Shown: piece after piece, positions 1-6,285 of the stretch
How positions within the stretch are numbered: the stretch's first letter is position 1
How the letters are laid out: the number at the start of each line of letters is the position of its first letter
Source: a virus
Strand: one strand, 5' to 3'
Virus record (IMG/VR): IMGVR_UViG_3300022187_000051
Location: 1-48,045 of that record
DNA length: 48,045 nt
The notes under the pieces: model-generated
What the model was told of the DNA's origin: nothing
The model's input: the letters and a program-made list of their open reading frames with translations, nothing else
Database searches by the model: none
Made by a program: the position numbers and the translations under genes

Positions 1-8
1 AAAGTACG

Positions 9-278
9 TTACGACTCTTTTTTCTTCCATCTTTTCAACAATATTTCTTTTGCTCGTTCAAAGTCAAAAGTCCAGTAAGCCCACTTTCCAAAGTGCTGAG
101 AGCGAGGGTAACGGACAATACCGTACCGCTCGTTCTCTTTGTGTTTAAACACCTCGTACCTTGTTTTACTTCCTCCGTCCACTCGGTATATGTACCCAAA
201 CGGCTCTTTTACAACTTGGGTAAAAGTGTATCCCTTTACCTCTCCTTTTCCGTCAAACTCTTTTGGTAGTGGTCTCAT
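9..278 (-). CDS. Small hypothetical protein
   Basis: Complete 89-residue frame ending in TAA close to the window edge. The protein is basic and aromatic, with a C-terminal run of lysines and a central YRVDGG segment; I recognise no family. Its ATG directly abuts the TAG of the preceding minus-strand gene, so the two are probably co-transcribed and translationally coupled. Codon use (AAC, TAC, GAC frequent) matches the phage core. No membrane segment or signal peptide is visible. Function unknown. Confidence 0.7.
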   Translation of the reverse strand: MRPLPKEFDGKGEVKGYTFTQVVKEPFGYIYRVDGGSKTRYEVFKHKENERYGIVRYPRSQHFGKWAYWTFDFERAKEILLKRWKKKES

Positions 279-464
279 CTATTCTTCAATTACCCATTGT
301 AAAGCTTCCATCTTTCCAACCAACATAGCGTGGTTTTCAAGTCTTTTTCTTCTGTCAGGTTCTATTAAGTTATCGTATTTACCCAATATAAACATCTTAG
401 CTTCTGTGTTACGAATAACAGCTAACCTATCTATTTCTTTTTGTATTTCTTCTTGATTTACCAT
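279..464 (-). CDS. Small helical hypothetical protein
   Basis: A 61-residue, charged, probably all-helical protein beginning MVNQEEIQKEIDRLAVI. It starts about 9 bases after the T-run of a strong minus-strand terminator hairpin (479-502), so its expression may depend on read-through. Its stop codon abuts the start of the next gene downstream. No family recognised; small coiled-coil proteins of this kind are common in phage early regions. Confidence 0.65.
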   Translation of the reverse strand: MVNQEEIQKEIDRLAVIRNTEAKMFILGKYDNLIEPDRRKRLENHAMLVGKMEALQWVIEE

Positions 465-478
465 AAACTTGTTTAAAA

Positions 479-502
479 AGCGGGGGCGACTAAACCCCCG
501 CT
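479..502 (-). terminator. Rho-independent terminator, minus strand
   Basis: Perfect 8-bp stem AGCGGGGG/CCCCCGCT with an 8-base loop. Read on the minus strand it is followed by CTTTTT. It lies downstream of the HNH gene and immediately upstream of the next minus-strand gene, so it could be a terminator or an attenuator. Confidence 0.8.
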
Positions 503-574
503 ACCTCAAAACTTGAACTTTAACACTTGGTTAAAAATTTGTTCGGAGCAAACATAAAGAAAAATATCTTACAA

Positions 575-1117
575 TTAACTAAGTCCATGCTCTTTTCTGT
601 GGCATTCTTTGCAAAGTATCTCTAAATCAGCAAATTTCTCCCTAAAAAGATTTTCGTATGTTTTGTGATGAACTTGTATATTCTCAGTTTTTCCACATCG
701 CTCGCACTTCTCCCCACGCTTGTAAAACAGACCCCAACGCATCATTGTCCATTGGTCGCTATCTATGTACTTATCGTAAGCTTTCTTATGTGAACTCTTA
801 ACCTTTTTCTTATTTCGGTGTTTCGGCTGCCTTTTATTTCTCTTAGACCTATCTCCACGAATAGACACCCTTCTATGCTTTTTTGCCATGCGCTTTTTCT
901 CATCATCGCACTCTATAAAAAGCATTAACTGCTTGTTTGTTAGGTTGTCTATTTCTATTTCTTCCTTAAAATCACGAATTGGTTTTATTCCCAATATATC
1001 AAACTCAGTATAAGAAAGCCTTCTCCTGTGCCTAATTATAGCTTTGAAATCAGTCTCTAAAGCTTTTCTGTTTAGACTGTCGTAGTCGTAATCTTCGTCT
1101 TCTGATGTGTACTTCAT
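575..1117 (-). CDS. HNH endonuclease
   Basis: The C-terminal 60 residues carry a complete HNH fold: a CERCG zinc knuckle, VHHKTY with the catalytic histidine, the DLEILCKEC asparagine/aspartate region and a final H-x3-H. The N-terminal 100 residues are helical and end in a strongly basic stretch, probably for DNA contact. I chose the ATG at 1117 over one 33 bases upstream because a TATATTTG promoter box (1123-1130) lies just before it. This is a free-standing nuclease, probably a homing type, although a role in packaging cannot be excluded. It is one of four HNH genes in the window. Confidence 0.85.
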   Translation of the reverse strand: MKYTSEDEDYDYDSLNRKALETDFKAIIRHRRRLSYTEFDILGIKPIRDFKEEIEIDNLTNKQLMLFIECDDEKKRMAKKHRRVSIRGDRSKRNKRQPKHRNKKKVKSSHKKAYDKYIDSDQWTMMRWGLFYKRGEKCERCGKTENIQVHHKTYENLFREKFADLEILCKECHRKEHGLS

Positions 1118-1122
1118 TAAAG

Positions 1123-1130
1123 CAAATATA
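1123..1130 (-). promoter_or_regulatory. Bacteroidota -7 promoter box for HNH gene
   Basis: CAAATATA on the plus strand reads TATATTTG on the minus strand, matching TAnnTTTG. It ends 5 bases before the chosen ATG, so the mRNA would be nearly leaderless. Confidence 0.55.
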
Positions 1131-1150
1131 AATAAATTTTCACTTATCAT

Positions 1151-1181
1151 TTGGATTTCATAATTTTTTTACTTACCTTTG
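1151..1181 (+). promoter_or_regulatory. Promoter of candidate small RNA
   Basis: TTG at 1151-1153, a 20-base spacer and TACCTTTG at 1174-1181 match the Bacteroidota -33/-7 arrangement. The surrounding TTTTACTTAC(C/A)TTTGC is nearly repeated before the cassette gene at 8713. No reading frame follows for about 280 bases. Confidence 0.6.
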
Positions 1182-1185
1182 CAAA

Positions 1186-1346
1186 ACATCGAGTTAAAAG
1201 TTCTCGGTAGGCGAGTTAGTGGCGTGCCTAAACAAAAAGCAAACTGCGACGGGTCACTTAAGCGACAAGCAGGGGTGGAGTCACACTATGGTTTTTTGCC
1301 TCGCGTACACGCACACGCGTTCATTAGACTATAGTGGCTTTTTCTC
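1186..1346 (+). ncRNA. Candidate structured small RNA
   Basis: About 160 bases with no reading frame, preceded by a good promoter. Visible pairing includes TAGGC (1208-1212) with GCCTA (1226-1230), and a nested end structure of CACTAT (1284-1289) with ATAGTG (1331-1336) enclosing CGCGT (1302-1306) and ACGCG (1315-1319). The structure is followed by GCTTTTTC, a terminator-like tail. I see no tRNA, tmRNA or known riboswitch signature. It could instead be the leader of the gene at 1467. The RNA call rests only on pairing, promoter and lack of coding. Confidence 0.4.
1284..1346 (+). terminator. Terminator-like nested hairpin
   Basis: CACTAT/ATAGTG outer stem with an inner CGCGT/ACGCG stem, followed by GGCTTTTTCTC. 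It would end a transcript started at the promoter at 1174-1181. Confidence 0.45.
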
Positions 1347-1392
1347 TAGTTACTGCTCAGAGTTCCTTAGCTCTAAGCAGTTAGTTTACTAG
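1346..1392. repeat. Long imperfect hairpin upstream of GH16 gene
   Basis: CTAGT/ACTAG, ACTGCT (1352-1357)/AGCAGT (1376-1381) and AGAG/CTCT form one extended stem with a C-A mismatch and an 8-base loop. A further weak pair, AAACAG/CTGTTT, lies at about 1405-1439. It could be an operator or part of a longer RNA leader for the next gene. Confidence 0.45.
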
Positions 1393-1454
1393 CAGTTATA
1401 GTTACAAACAGTCGAACTTTTTACGGAGCAATAGCTGTTTATCTAAAAAAAAAC

Positions 1455-1462
1455 TATATTTG
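1455..1462 (+). promoter_or_regulatory. -7 box abutting GH16 start codon
   Basis: TATATTTG ends only four bases before the ATG at 1467. Transcription starting at the usual distance would give a leaderless mRNA. Confidence 0.55.
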
Positions 1463-1466
1463 TGAC

Positions 1467-2093
1467 ATGATACAGCTAAAAGATTTTCAAAAGAGGCTTT
1501 GGTACTGTCCCGAAGATGTAGCTTTGGAGTTAGGGTCAGTGACAGAGTTAGGAGACAACGAACTACTACTTCACCACAACGGAAAAGAAATAGAGACAGA
1601 TTGGGCTAAGTTAGGTTCTGTTGATGCAATGTTACCTGTTACTCAAAGCGGAACAGCGTTAATCCCAACAAATAGTTTTCAAAGGGGTCACTACAAAATA
1701 GAGGCAAAGGTGGAAGAGGTAAATCAAGGCTTTCACTCAGCACCACTTTGGTTTGTGAGTGAGAACTACATCATGCCAGAGATTGACGTAGTAGAGGTCT
1801 ACTACGGAAAAAAGATGCAAAGCAATCTCCACTTCGGGCTAAACTACGGAACAAGCACTCACTTTCAAAAGGGTGGCAAAAATCATCTTAATTGGTTTAA
1901 CAAGGTTTTCAGGGGGTGGAAGTTTACAGATTGGTTCACTTACGAAATGATTTGGGATAGACACGTTGATATTTTCTACAACGGAGTAAGGGTAAGAAGG
2001 TTCAAAGACATTGACTCCACCGACAGAATAATCCCGATTGTAAGTGCAAAGAACGGAACAATAAGAGTTAGAAATTTTGAATATAATAAGTAA
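1467..2093 (+). CDS. GH16-like beta-glucanase / polysaccharide hydrolase
   Basis: A 208-residue protein with a concanavalin A-like beta-sandwich pattern. Residues 105-110 read EIDVVE, which matches the GH16 catalytic signature E-(I/L)-D-x-x-E; E105 would be the nucleophile, D107 the assisting residue and E110 the acid/base. The flanking segments GHYKIEAKV and WFTYEMIWDRHVDIFYNG also fit the family. The length is close to a bare catalytic domain. No signal peptide is visible, so it is either a virion-associated depolymerase or acts inside or after lysis. It would attack beta-1,3/1,4-glucans or agar-like host or algal polysaccharide; the substrate cannot be told. It is the first gene of the rightward block. 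Confidence 0.75.
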   Translation: MIQLKDFQKRLWYCPEDVALELGSVTELGDNELLLHHNGKEIETDWAKLGSVDAMLPVTQSGTALIPTNSFQRGHYKIEAKVEEVNQGFHSAPLWFVSENYIMPEIDVVEVYYGKKMQSNLHFGLNYGTSTHFQKGGKNHLNWFNKVFRGWKFTDWFTYEMIWDRHVDIFYNGVRVRRFKDIDSTDRIIPIVSAKNGTIRVRNFEYNK

Positions 2094-2190
2094 AATATAG
2101 AACTAATAATTAAATATTTGAGCGATGTCAAAATTAATTTGAAAAATTAAAACTTATGATTGATATAAATAAAAACTACAATCACAAAAT

Positions 2191-2379
2191 ATGATGGCGT
2201 TAATCATAATCGGAATTATTGCGTACTTTGTAATACCCCTAGCGTTAACAGTTAGGTTTTTAGAACGAAATGATTACAAGGTATTTGGAATAGAAGTAGA
2301 TGTTTATCTGTCTGGATTGGTAGTGTTGTTATTTGAATTTATAATAGCAATGCAAATATTATTTTGGGTATTTCATTAA
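2191..2379 (+). CDS. Small two-helix membrane protein
   Basis: A 62-residue hydrophobic protein. An N-terminal helix (IIIGIIAYFVIPLALTV) and a second helix near the C-terminus (GLVVLLFEFIIAMQILFWVF) are separated by a short charged loop. The start could be either of two adjacent ATGs. Codon use is T-ending and AT-rich compared with the phage core. It could be an imported gene, a superinfection-exclusion factor or a holin-like protein, but there is no direct evidence for any of these. Confidence 0.55.
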   Translation: MMALIIIGIIAYFVIPLALTVRFLERNDYKVFGIEVDVYLSGLVVLLFEFIIAMQILFWVFH

Positions 2380-2393
2380 AAAGCGAAATAGCG

Positions 2394-2600
2394 ATGGCAA
2401 AAAAATATAGATTCTTTTATCACTACTACAAACAATACAAATGTCTATCTGTGCATTTTAGAGGAAAGTGCTACAGAGTAGATGATGTTGTTTGTGAAGT
2501 GCCAACTGAAAGTAAGTGGAATAAAACTCAACCAAATTTGGTTATGCAAGGTTGGGCAAAATCACTTGACATAGAAAATAATGTAGCTAAAATATCTTAA
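2394..2600 (+). CDS. Small hypothetical protein
   Basis: A 68-residue basic, tyrosine-rich protein starting MAKKYRFFYHYYKQ. I preferred the ATG at 2394 because the longer frame begins inside the previous gene. It contains two cysteines (residues 17 and 26 region) but no clear zinc motif. It forms a pair with the preceding membrane gene and shares its AT-rich codon use. Family unknown. Confidence 0.5.
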   Translation: MAKKYRFFYHYYKQYKCLSVHFRGKCYRVDDVVCEVPTESKWNKTQPNLVMQGWAKSLDIENNVAKIS

Positions 2601-2632
2601 TGTTCGGAATAATACCCTAACTAATAAAGTCT

Positions 2633-2640
2633 TATCTTTG
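2633..2640 (+). promoter_or_regulatory. Promoter box TATCTTTG
   Basis: Exact TATCTTTG, 17 bases before the ATG at 2658, with an A-rich leader (AAAGTAAAGAAAAA). Confidence 0.6.
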
Positions 2641-2657
2641 TACAAAGTAAAGAAAAA

Positions 2658-2936
2658 ATGGAATTTGATAGCTACGTAAAAATCTCACAAGAAGACATTC
2701 AAGCATCTGAACTAAAGAAATCAGACTTGCGAAAAATACTCAAAACAAAAGCAACCATCGCCCAAAACGTAACCGTTGACTCGGAAGGAAAAGGACTAAG
2801 AGTTACAGTTTTCGGAAATGGCGGAGAAAAATCTGTTGCTTACGCTGGTGACTATCTTATCAAAGATAAAGACGGAAACTACTCTGTAATGTCTAAAAAA
2901 GCTTTTCAAGCTGAGTACGCAAAAGCTGGAGAGTAA
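2658..2936 (+). CDS. Small phage protein with GDY(L/V)-type C-terminal motif
   Basis: A 92-residue protein. The C-terminal segment AGDYLIKDKDGNYSVMSKKAF resembles the PGDYVVKxxxGEYY(V/A)xxxxxF motif found at the end of many small phage proteins of unknown function. The N-terminus is helical and charged. It is transcribed from its own TATCTTTG promoter and heads a run of tightly spaced genes. Possible nucleic-acid or replication accessory role is not demonstrable from sequence. Confidence 0.65.
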   Translation: MEFDSYVKISQEDIQASELKKSDLRKILKTKATIAQNVTVDSEGKGLRVTVFGNGGEKSVAYAGDYLIKDKDGNYSVMSKKAFQAEYAKAGE

Positions 2937-2942
2937 GTTTTT

Positions 2943-3212
2943 GTGGAGTTTCCAACTTTCGACAACATACGAAAAATCACCGTTGGCGACTTAAAAGACG
3001 GAATGAGTTATCTTGTCAACGGCTTCCAAAGAGGCGGAAAGGTAAAGATAACAAGGATTGTTCCGTTTGACGAGTTAGCGTATCACACAACGGACGAAGT
3101 ACTAATGTTAAGTATTTTCGTAAAAGATACGCAAACAGACGTAGAGTATAAGTGGTTTGACTTATCTTTGCGCGAGGTAAGTAAAATTGAATATTTTGAA
3201 AGTAGTAAATAG
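2943..3212 (+). CDS. Small hypothetical protein, GTG start
   Basis: An 89-residue beta-rich protein beginning with GTG six bases after the previous stop. Segments such as ITVGDLKDGMSYLVNG and GKVKITRIVPFDELAYH suggest a small beta-barrel or SH3-like fold. A TATCTTTG promoter box for the next gene lies inside its 3' end (3163-3170). Family unknown. Confidence 0.55.
   Translation: MEFPTFDNIRKITVGDLKDGMSYLVNGFQRGGKVKITRIVPFDELAYHTTDEVLMLSIFVKDTQTDVEYKWFDLSLREVSKIEYFESSK
3163..3170 (+). promoter_or_regulatory. Internal promoter box TATCTTTG
   Basis: Exact TATCTTTG inside the 3' end of the preceding gene, 26 bases before the TTG at 3196 that I take as the next start. Confidence 0.5.
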
Positions 3213-4002
3213 ATATGTCTTTGACGTACCCGAAAAAGACGCATTTAAACAAAAAATTGGAGACAAAGAAATATACTTTGACGCTTCTCTTGGGTCAGAA
3301 CACGACAACATGGTTCAATACGGAACTTTGGTCGCAAAACCTAAATCAGCTAAATTTGACATCGATGAAGGTGAGTTGGTTTACTTCTCCCATTTAGCTA
3401 GAAACTACCAAGCCCGTATCCAAATAAAAGACAAGGTTTACTACTCGGTAGACCAAAAGTTCTGTGAAGGAATCGGAAACCTTTACCAACTAATTCTTTG
3501 CACCAACAAAAGAGCCGTTGGTGACGTTACAATAGTAGAAAGAATAGAAGAGCCAGAGGAAAACTACAAATCTGGCGCAATATTTCTTAAAACAAAACCC
3601 GACAACTTAAAGAACCAATTCAAAGTTGTAAAGTCCAACAAGATAAAAGCGGGGACAGAAATAATCATTAGCGAGGACGCAGACTACGATTTCTTGGACG
3701 AAAATAAAAAAGAGCTAATAGCAGTCCAAGACCAACATATCATGGCTACAATAGACAAAGGTGAACTTGTTCCTTACGGAGATTACGCCATTATAGAACC
3801 GCTAGACGACGAAGAAAAAGAAGACTTTGTAGAAAAGAACGGAGTTTTTATACCAAAAGACAAAGCTCTAAGAGGTTGGGGAAGGTGGAAAGACAGTCGT
3901 GTTTACTACCACAAAGTACAGTCAAATAACTTTGAGTACAAAAAAAAGAAGTATTCGGGTTGTATCAAGCAAGATATTTACTATATTTGCGAAAAGGAGT
4001 AG
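3196..4002 (+). CDS. Three tandem GroES-like domains, putative co-chaperonin
   Basis: A 268-residue protein that appears to contain three consecutive GroES-like (Cpn10) units. Unit 1 (about 1-95) has a flexible stretch then YGTLVAKPKSAKFDIDEGEL and VYFSHLARN. Unit 2 (about 110-185) has GAIFLKTK, FKVVKSNKIKAGTEIIISE and ELIAVQDQHIMATI. Unit 3 (about 190-268) has YGDYAIIEPLDDEEKEDFV, NGVFIPKDKALRGWGRW and KQDIYYICE. These follow the GroES order of R/Y-xx-h-h-xxPLEEEE, mobile loop ending GGIxIPDxAxEKP, G-x-V, V-x-x-GDxVLF and the final EEDIL strand. A phage co-chaperonin would help fold the capsid protein with the host GroEL. Start is TTG (3187 also possible). Assignment is by pattern only. Confidence 0.55.
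   Translation: MKVVNRYVFDVPEKDAFKQKIGDKEIYFDASLGSEHDNMVQYGTLVAKPKSAKFDIDEGELVYFSHLARNYQARIQIKDKVYYSVDQKFCEGIGNLYQLILCTNKRAVGDVTIVERIEEPEENYKSGAIFLKTKPDNLKNQFKVVKSNKIKAGTEIIISEDADYDFLDENKKELIAVQDQHIMATIDKGELVPYGDYAIIEPLDDEEKEDFVEKNGVFIPKDKALRGWGRWKDSRVYYHKVQSNNFEYKKKKYSGCIKQDIYYICEKE
3982..3999 (+). promoter_or_regulatory. Promoter box plus Shine-Dalgarno site
   Basis: TATATTTG at 3982-3989 is followed by AAGGAG at 3994-3999, five bases before a TTG start. A clear Shine-Dalgarno is unusual in this window and supports the TTG start. Confidence 0.6.
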
Positions 4003-4004
4003 TT

Positions 4005-4337
4005 TTGAAGAAGTTTGAAAACAAGACAAAAGAAGAGCTTTTAGAGATTGTGTTTACTCTTACAAGCGAGTCTACAAAAGTAAAAGCTTACCACGCTTTA
4101 AAGAAACAAGTAGACGGAATCACAGATTACTTAAACCAAAACGTTCTTGCCACGAAAAATAACCTATCGGACAAAGACGAGAAATCTTGGGACAGGGGAA
4201 AGGTACTTTTAGAAAAACTATCACAGTACACAAAAGACTTAGCCGATTTAGAGAACAGCATTTTAAACCTTGACAGCAAATACGTAGAAAAAGCAACCGA
4301 GGGAAGTTTAGAGGACTATCTTGCGAAAGGTAAGTAA
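4005..4337 (+). CDS. Helical hypothetical protein, TTG start
   Basis: A 110-residue, lysine/glutamate-rich, all-helical protein beginning MKKFENKTKEELLEIVFTL. The TTG start is fixed by AAGGAG five bases upstream and the TATATTTG box before it. No Pfam-like motif is recognised; length and composition fit a small DNA-metabolism accessory or structural chaperone. The next gene overlaps its 3' end by 17 bases. Confidence 0.65.
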   Translation: MKKFENKTKEELLEIVFTLTSESTKVKAYHALKKQVDGITDYLNQNVLATKNNLSDKDEKSWDRGKVLLEKLSQYTKDLADLENSILNLDSKYVEKATEGSLEDYLAKGK

Positions 4338-4659
4338 AAAGCAATCAAAATCAAACCAACAGGTATCAAAAGCAAAGAAACAGTTTTTGGAGTCTTTTTT
4401 AGACACCTATGGATACGCTTTTTGTTGTGGATGTGGGGTATCAAATGGACGCATAGATATTTCCCACCTCGTGCCAATCGGATACAACAAGTCCTTGGAA
4501 AGCACCGTAGAAAATCTCACCTTACACTGTCGAACTTGCCACGGGATTTGGGAGAACCAACTAGCGGGAGTAGAAAAGATGTTTGACTACAAAGAAAATC
4601 TTGAAACAATAAAAGGTCTTGACGAGTCCTATTACAACTTAATTAAAAATAAGAAATGA
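4321..4659 (+). CDS. HNH endonuclease (small)
   Basis: A 112-residue protein with CCGCG, DISHLVPIGYN, ENLTLHCRTCH and a downstream coil. This matches the HNH zinc-knuckle nuclease order: two CxxC pairs around an H-(15-20)-N-x8-H core. The basic N-terminus (KKQSKSNQQVSKAKK) probably touches DNA. It starts at TTG inside the preceding gene, and its end overlaps the next ATG by ATGA. Since it is co-transcribed with the exonuclease, it may act in DNA processing rather than homing. Confidence 0.75.
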   Translation: MRKVSKKQSKSNQQVSKAKKQFLESFLDTYGYAFCCGCGVSNGRIDISHLVPIGYNKSLESTVENLTLHCRTCHGIWENQLAGVEKMFDYKENLETIKGLDESYYNLIKNKK

Positions 4660-5618
4660 GCAAGTGGAAAAAGTACGATAACTTGATTATCGAGAACTAC
4701 AAACACGGAGACAAGAACTACTACAGCATCGCCAAAAAGATTTTAGGAGTAGATAAAAACACTAGCGAAGTAGACTTGTTAAGGACTTATGCAAGACGAC
4801 TAATCAACAGAAAGGGGTTGGCTGATTTAAAGAACACCGCAAAGATACTTCTGTTCGATATTGAAACCTCTCACATTGAGTTTAAGACAAGGGTATTTAG
4901 CATTTGGCAACAGAACTTAAACCCCGACCACATAACAAAAGATTGGCACATACTGTGTTGGTCTGCTAAGTGGTTATTTGAAGATAAGATTTACAACGCC
5001 TCTTGCACCCCAAGCGAAATAGAAAAGGGAGACGATAAAAGGGTTACGCAAGCCCTTTGGAATATGTTGGACGAGGCTGACATTGTAATCGCACATAATT
5101 TAAACAGATTTGACCGTAAGGTAGCCCAAACTAGGTTCTTAAAAAACGGGATAGCTCTTCCCTCCCCTTACCAAACAATAGACACACTTCTTCACGCAAG
5201 AAAACAGTTTAAAATAACAAGCAACCGACTAGACTATCTAGGTGAGTTTTTAGGTGTTGGAAGAAAGCTAGAAACAGAAAAAGGTCTTTGGGATAAAGTA
5301 GAGGACGGAGACAAGGAAGCTATGGAGCGTATGCAAAAATATTGCGACATTGACTGCACGCTCCTTGAAAATGTTTACCTCGAAATGAGACCTTACATTC
5401 AACCGCACCCAAATATCGGGTTGTTCATTGAAAGCAACTTTGATAGGGTATGTCCGTCTTGCGGAGGAACGCACTTAACTTACATTGGCGATTACGCAAC
5501 AACAGTAAACACTTACGACGCTTATAGGTGTGACGACTGTGGAAGCCAAACAAGAGCAAGAAGGGCAAACACTCCCGCAGGAGCAAATCAACACATAACT
5601 TCAAGCTTACCGAAATGA
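4656..5618 (+). CDS. DEDDy 3'-5' exonuclease with zinc ribbon
   Basis: A 320-residue protein with three parts. Residues 1-55 form a helical, HTH-like region. Residues 60-245 are an RNase H-like exonuclease: Exo I FDIE (D68, E70), Exo II HNLNRFD (D153) and Exo III YCDID (Y229, D233), the DEDDy set of DNA polymerase B and DnaQ-like proofreading nucleases. Residues 262-300 form a C4 zinc ribbon (CPSCG ... CDDCG, C266, C269, C292, C295). No polymerase domain follows. Likely roles are recombination, DNA degradation or end processing. It overlaps the HNH gene by four bases (ATGA). Confidence 0.8.
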   Translation: MSKWKKYDNLIIENYKHGDKNYYSIAKKILGVDKNTSEVDLLRTYARRLINRKGLADLKNTAKILLFDIETSHIEFKTRVFSIWQQNLNPDHITKDWHILCWSAKWLFEDKIYNASCTPSEIEKGDDKRVTQALWNMLDEADIVIAHNLNRFDRKVAQTRFLKNGIALPSPYQTIDTLLHARKQFKITSNRLDYLGEFLGVGRKLETEKGLWDKVEDGDKEAMERMQKYCDIDCTLLENVYLEMRPYIQPHPNIGLFIESNFDRVCPSCGGTHLTYIGDYATTVNTYDAYRCDDCGSQTRARRANTPAGANQHITSSLPK

Positions 5619-5619
5619 C

Positions 5620-5847
5620 ATGAAAACATTCATAAAACACATAAAAGCAGATAGAGGTTTCGGCATATTTTGCGCTTTGAACTTTATCGTTTTGCCGAGT
5701 ATATTTATTTGGCTACACTTCAACGAAGAATCAGTAAACGACGTAATGGAGTCAACTGTACCAAAGGTTTGCCTTGCGGTGCTGTTTACTATTTACACCG
5801 TTGCTATAATCATAAGTCACAGAAAATGGGCGAAGCGTTTCTCTTAG
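5620..5847 (+). CDS. Small membrane protein
   Basis: A 75-residue protein with two probable transmembrane helices (IFCALNFIVLPSIFIWLHF and VCLAVLFTIYTVAIIIS) and a basic tail HRKWAKRF. It begins one base after the exonuclease stop. The next membrane gene starts inside its 3' end with a 22-base overlap, suggesting the two work together. Function unknown. Confidence 0.6.
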   Translation: MKTFIKHIKADRGFGIFCALNFIVLPSIFIWLHFNEESVNDVMESTVPKVCLAVLFTIYTVAIIISHRKWAKRFS

Positions 5848-6191
5848 GATTTATTTGCGGTTTCTTTAACGCCGTAATGGACGTTATTAAACACCGTTGG
5901 GAAAGGTCTGTATTTTCAGAAATAGACAACAAGAAGTTGTTTCTGTTCTTTCACCAAGACGGATGGAAAAACAAGTACGTTGACGAAACGTTTACAACCC
6001 GAAGGAACATTCCTGTAACTTTCACAGATGGGTGGCACTTAGCTAAAAGCTTTTTGTTGACCACAGTAACCATATCTATTATCGTAATAGGTTCTCAAAA
6101 CATCTACGACACAATTTTCTTTGCGCTTATTTGGAGGGTTTGTTTTGGCTTTTCGTTCAGTTATTTCTACAACGTTGGGCTGATTAAGTAA
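5826..6191 (+). CDS. Membrane protein, overlapping gene
   Basis: A 121-residue protein starting MGEAFLLGFICGFFNAVMD. It has an N-terminal membrane helix, a soluble middle with HQDGWKNKYVDE and DGWHLAKS, and one or two C-terminal helices (TVTISIIVIG, IFFALIWRVCFGFSF). The longer in-frame extension upstream lies wholly inside the previous gene, so ATG 5826 is preferred. It is the last gene before the structural block. Function unknown. Confidence 0.65.
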   Translation: MGEAFLLGFICGFFNAVMDVIKHRWERSVFSEIDNKKLFLFFHQDGWKNKYVDETFTTRRNIPVTFTDGWHLAKSFLLTTVTISIIVIGSQNIYDTIFFALIWRVCFGFSFSYFYNVGLIK

Positions 6192-6258
6192 ATAGTGCGA
6201 ATTAAAAACTCTTTATCAAGTATCGCAATACTAAATAATAGCCAACTACTTAGTTTAT

Positions 6259-6266
6259 TATCTTTG
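6259..6266 (+). promoter_or_regulatory. Late promoter box for portal gene
   Basis: TATCTTTG followed by a 19-base A-rich leader before the portal ATG at 6286. It lies in the only sizeable gap (94 bases) ahead of the head genes. Confidence 0.65.
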
Positions 6267-6285
6267 CAATTAAGTAAAGCAAAGT

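Noticed and set aside
1186-1450. tRNA or tmRNA gene
   Set aside because: No T-loop GTTCGANTC, no cloverleaf pairing and no tag-peptide frame could be found.
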